This document shows, in pieces, positions 3,995 to 6,249 of a DNA stretch of 6,249 nucleotides. The stretch lies in the NCBI GenBank assembly GCA_031266115.1, contig JAISBQ010000370.1, positions 1 to 6,249 on the forward strand. Reading direction: 5' to 3'. The stretch's first letter is position 1. Each line of letters opens with the position of its first letter. This DNA comes from Bifidobacteriaceae bacterium. GTDB lineage: Bacteria; Actinomycetota; Actinomycetes; Actinomycetales; WQXJ01. Below the pieces are notes generated by a model. The model had not been told where the DNA came from and did no database searches. It was given only the letters and a program-made list of their open reading frames with translations. Position numbers and translations under genes: made by a program.

Positions 3995-4717
3995 ATGGCG
4001 TTTCTCGACCGCTTCGAAAAGGGCGTCGAGCGCGCCGTCAACGGTGCCTTCGCCAAGACGTCTCGAAGTGAGGTGAAACCCGTGGAACTGGCTTCTGCCC
4101 TCCGGCGGGAACTCGATGACAAGGCCGCGATCCTCGCCCGGGGCCGGGCCGTGGTCCCAAACGAATTTGTAATTGTGCTCTCCCGCACTGACTTCGACAA
4201 GATCCTCGACTGGGGCGCCGAAGCGATGGGAGAGGAACTTCAAGAAGGCGTCGCCCAGCACGCGGCGTCGCAACGGTACGCGTTTGTAGGCCCGGTGTCG
4301 GTGACATTCGAGGAGGATGTCGCCAAGTCTCCCGGCGATTTCGAGATCCGGTCAGCCACTGTCCGCGGCGCTGTCGCCCCGGCCACCACCGCGTCGGCCT
4401 CATCTCGCCACCCGATCGTGGACATCGAAGGCCAGCGCTACCTGCTGACCGGCCAAGTCACCGTGATCGGCCGTGGGTCTGACGCAGACATAATCGTTGA
4501 GGACACGGGCGTTTCGCGGCGCCACCTCGAAATCCGGCTGGGCTCCGACGGCCCGGTGGCGACGGACCTAGGCTCCACCAATGGCACGTTCGTGGAGGGA
4601 CACCGCATCACCAACGCCCTGCTGGTCGACGGCAACACCATCACTGTCGGACGCACGCACATCGTCTTTTGGACAGGCGAGTCTGAGGACGATGGCGCGG
4701 CCATCGACGAGGGCTGA
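3995..4717 (+). CDS. fhaA: FhaA, DUF3662 plus FHA domain signalling protein
   Basis: A 240-residue cytoplasmic protein. Residues 1 to about 120 form the DUF3662 domain (MAFLDRFEKGVERAVNGAFA, then VVPNEFVIVLSRTDFDKI at 53-70 and a VSVTFEED near 101-108). After a short Ala/Ser/Thr linker (about 121-137) comes an FHA domain at about 140-228, with the phosphothreonine-binding residues Gly159-Arg160, Ser174 and His177 in GVSRRHLE, and LGSTNGTFV at 192-200. In mycobacteria FhaA is a partner of PknB and acts in control of cell-wall synthesis with the MviN/FhaA pathway. The mycobacterial protein is about twice as long because of a long repetitive linker; here that linker is nearly absent. It is the first gene of the operon, with fhaB following after 9 bases. 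Confidence 0.93.
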   Translation: MAFLDRFEKGVERAVNGAFAKTSRSEVKPVELASALRRELDDKAAILARGRAVVPNEFVIVLSRTDFDKILDWGAEAMGEELQEGVAQHAASQRYAFVGPVSVTFEEDVAKSPGDFEIRSATVRGAVAPATTASASSRHPIVDIEGQRYLLTGQVTVIGRGSDADIIVEDTGVSRRHLEIRLGSDGPVATDLGSTNGTFVEGHRITNALLVDGNTITVGRTHIVFWTGESEDDGAAIDEG

Positions 4718-4726
4718 TCTTCAGCG

Positions 4727-5260
4727 ATGAGCGAACTGGCCGTCTCGCTGCTGCGGCTGAGCTATCTGCTGGCGCTGTGGTTCTTCGTGTTCGCAGCGTT
4801 GGCGGTCCTCAGGCGTGATACGTACGGCACCAAGATTGTCCGCCGCGACGCCGCCACCGAGTCCCCCAGGCGAGGAAGACTCCGCCGAGTGGGCACTCCG
4901 TCTGCGCTGCCGCCGGCCGGGCCACGTGCGAGCAGCGCAACCTCACGTTCGGCCGCCGATGGCTCTCCCGGCCCGCCCCCATCCAGGCTGGTCGTATTGT
5001 CCGGCCCACTCAAAGGCACGTCCTTGCCCCTGGGACATGGCCTGACCGTCGGCCGGTCGGGGACGTCCAACCTGGTGCTGGACGACGAGTTCACATCGGC
5101 CCGGCACGCGGCGATTGTCGAGCGGGACGGCGGCTGGTGGGTGGAAGACCTGGGCTCGACCAACGGGACGTTCGTTGGACGCCAGCGCGTCGGTGAGCCT
5201 GTCGCCGTCCGGCCTGGGACCGCGATCCGCATCGGCCAGACCAAAGTGGAGCTGAGGTAG
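4727..5260 (+). CDS. fhaB: FhaB (FipA-like), membrane-anchored FHA protein
   Basis: A 177-residue protein. Residues about 8-28 (LLRLSYLLALWFFVFAALAV) form a single membrane segment, followed by a basic RRD stop, so the FHA domain should face the cytoplasm. A Pro/Ser/Ala-rich linker (about 45-85) leads to the FHA domain at 88-177: Gly109-Arg110, Ser124 and His127 in FTSARHAAI, and EDLGSTNGTFVG at 140-151. In Mycobacterium tuberculosis the orthologue FipA is phosphorylated by PknA on Thr36 and links FtsZ and FtsQ in division under stress. Here Thr32 and Thr35 occupy the same juxtamembrane stretch, but equivalence is inferred. The gene lies 9 bases after fhaA and 2 bases before pstP. A GAGGG (4709-4713) inside the end of fhaA is a rather distant ribosome binding site, so coupling to fhaA is likely. 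Confidence 0.92.
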   Translation: MSELAVSLLRLSYLLALWFFVFAALAVLRRDTYGTKIVRRDAATESPRRGRLRRVGTPSALPPAGPRASSATSRSAADGSPGPPPSRLVVLSGPLKGTSLPLGHGLTVGRSGTSNLVLDDEFTSARHAAIVERDGGWWVEDLGSTNGTFVGRQRVGEPVAVRPGTAIRIGQTKVELR

Positions 5261-5262
5261 CC

Positions 5263-6249
5263 ATGGCCGTGACGTTCCGCTATGCGGCCCGCTCAGATAT
5301 CGGTCTGACCAGGTCCAACAACCAGGATTCGGGTTACGCGGGACCGCATCTCTTGGTGGTAGCGGACGGTATGGGTGGCCACGCGGGCGGCGATATCGCA
5401 TCCTCGGTGGCAATAGCCCACTTGGCCCCGTTGGATGACGAGAACCCGGGGGCGGATGATGCGGCCCGCCACCTGGACGATGCCGTCACCCAGGCCCACG
5501 ACGAATTGTTGGACCGGGTTGCCACCACTCCCGAGTTGGCCGGCTTGGGCACCACCATCACGGCCGTGCTGCGTTCGGGCGACCGGCTGATCTTGGGGCA
5601 CATCGGCGATTCGCGCGCCTACCTGTTGCGCGAGGGCGGCTTGGAGCAGGTCACGACGGACCACACCTTTGTTCAGTACCTGGTCGAGACGGGCAAGTTG
5701 GAGGCCGATCAAGCAGAACGCCACCCGCAGCGTTCACTGCTCCTGCGAGTCTTGGGCGACGTCGATTTGGGTGGTGGGCTGGACATTTCTGTGCGCGGCG
5801 CCCAACCGGGCGATCGCTGGTTGCTTTGTTCCGACGGTCTGTCCGGTGTGGTTTCACTGGAGACGGTGACCGAGACTCTGATGGAACACACCGACCCTGG
5901 CGCCGCCGCGGAACGGCTGATCGATTTGGCCCTCAGGGGCGGCGGCCCGGACAACGTCACGTGCATCGTGGCCGACGTTCTTGACGTGGACACCCTGGCC
6001 GATGGCGAGGCCCCGCCCACGGCCGTGGAAGTGGTGGGCGCCGCGGCTGTGGACCGCGACCGTCCCACGCGGGGCGGTGATGGCGCCGCCGGACGGGCGG
6101 CTGTGATGGTCGCGGCCGCGTTGCAAGATGCCGCACCCCGCCCATCTCCCTGGCGCCGGCTGGAGCGCCGCCGCCTGGCGCGGCTGCCTGGAGAGTTGGC
6201 CGGGCTGAACCGCCGGCGGCCGATGGGCTCGCGGGTGGCGTTCGCAATC
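5263..6249 (+). CDS. pstP: PstP, PP2C-family Ser/Thr protein phosphatase, 3' end outside window
   Basis: The frame is open from the ATG at 5263 to the window edge (329 codons seen). Residues 1 to about 240 are a complete PP2C (PPM) catalytic domain: Arg17 and NNQD at 19-22, metal-binding Asp35-Gly36 in VADGMGGHAGGD, GLGTT (94-98), HIGDSRAYL (113-121), TTDHTFVQ (131-138), LCSDGLSG with Asp191, and GGPDNVTCIV with Asp230. A low-complexity acidic/Ala region and then an Arg-rich juxtamembrane stretch (about 300-324) follow; the last residues VAFAI probably begin the membrane segment. PstP removes phosphates from PknA, PknB and their substrates, counteracting kinase control of cell-wall growth and division. 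GAGG (5254-5257) five bases upstream supports the start. The gene is tightly coupled to fhaB, and rodA, pbpA, pknA and pknB are expected to follow. Confidence 0.95.
   Translation, partial: MAVTFRYAARSDIGLTRSNNQDSGYAGPHLLVVADGMGGHAGGDIASSVAIAHLAPLDDENPGADDAARHLDDAVTQAHDELLDRVATTPELAGLGTTITAVLRSGDRLILGHIGDSRAYLLREGGLEQVTTDHTFVQYLVETGKLEADQAERHPQRSLLLRVLGDVDLGGGLDISVRGAQPGDRWLLCSDGLSGVVSLETVTETLMEHTDPGAAAERLIDLALRGGGPDNVTCIVADVLDVDTLADGEAPPTAVEVVGAAAVDRDRPTRGGDGAAGRAAVMVAAALQDAAPRPSPWRRLERRRLARLPGELAGLNRRRPMGSRVAFAI

Noticed and set aside
3553..4071. Open frame of 172 codons running across the tRNA gene
   Set aside because: It crosses the tRNA antisense, the GC palindrome and the fhaA start; the translation is Arg/Pro-rich without motifs.
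4943..5413. Minus-strand open frame opposite fhaB and pstP
   Set aside because: Antisense shadow of two strongly supported genes, with no motifs.
1..6249. CRISPR array, insertion sequence or integrase gene
   Set aside because: No regularly spaced direct repeats, no transposase or integrase motifs, and no terminal inverted repeats flanked by target duplications were found.

Overview
The window looks like a chromosomal segment of a high-GC Gram-positive bacterium (Actinomycetota). The strongest evidence is the right-hand third, fhaA-fhaB-pstP, the start of the signalling and cell-shape operon that in actinobacteria usually continues with rodA, pbpA, pknA and pknB. A tRNA-Leu(CAG) gene lies divergently upstream of fhaA, as I recall leuT doing in mycobacteria. 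Genus cannot be fixed from the sequence.

Layout. The left edge (1-45, minus) holds the first 15 codons of a Phd/YefM-type antitoxin. A divergent gene at 179-1192 encodes an NAD(P)-binding SDR/epimerase-like protein whose first 12 residues look like an aldo/keto reductase start. At 1312-1931 (plus) is a complete Phd-type antitoxin with a PIN-domain toxin. A second complete Phd-PIN pair runs the opposite way at 2631-2027, so the two toxin genes meet tail to tail across a 95-base gap containing a tRNA-sized inverted repeat. A third complete pair at 3532-2808 (minus) is of another type, a ribbon-helix-helix VapB antitoxin with a VapC toxin. Then come tRNA-Leu(CAG) at 3808-3725 (minus), a GC-rich divergent intergenic region, and fhaA (3995-4717), fhaB (4727-5260) and pstP (5263 to the right edge, truncated by the window).

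How the genes work together. PstP is the PP2C-type phosphatase opposing the Ser/Thr kinases PknA and PknB. FhaA and FhaB carry FHA phosphothreonine-binding domains that connect kinase signalling to peptidoglycan synthesis and division. These three genes are core chromosome. The segment to their left is an accessory cluster of stability modules: three complete type II toxin-antitoxin (TA) pairs and one cut antitoxin within 3.5 kb, packed on the 3' side of a tRNA gene, the usual face for element integration. No integrase, transposase or att duplication is visible inside the window.

The best leads are in the control regions. A GACTAG/CTAGTC word recurs only in front of the three Phd-type antitoxins. 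Two of those leaders look homologous beyond that word. An 11-bp perfect inverted repeat runs into the start codon of the RHH antitoxin. The protein families are all known; what is less ordinary is the arrangement and the leaders.
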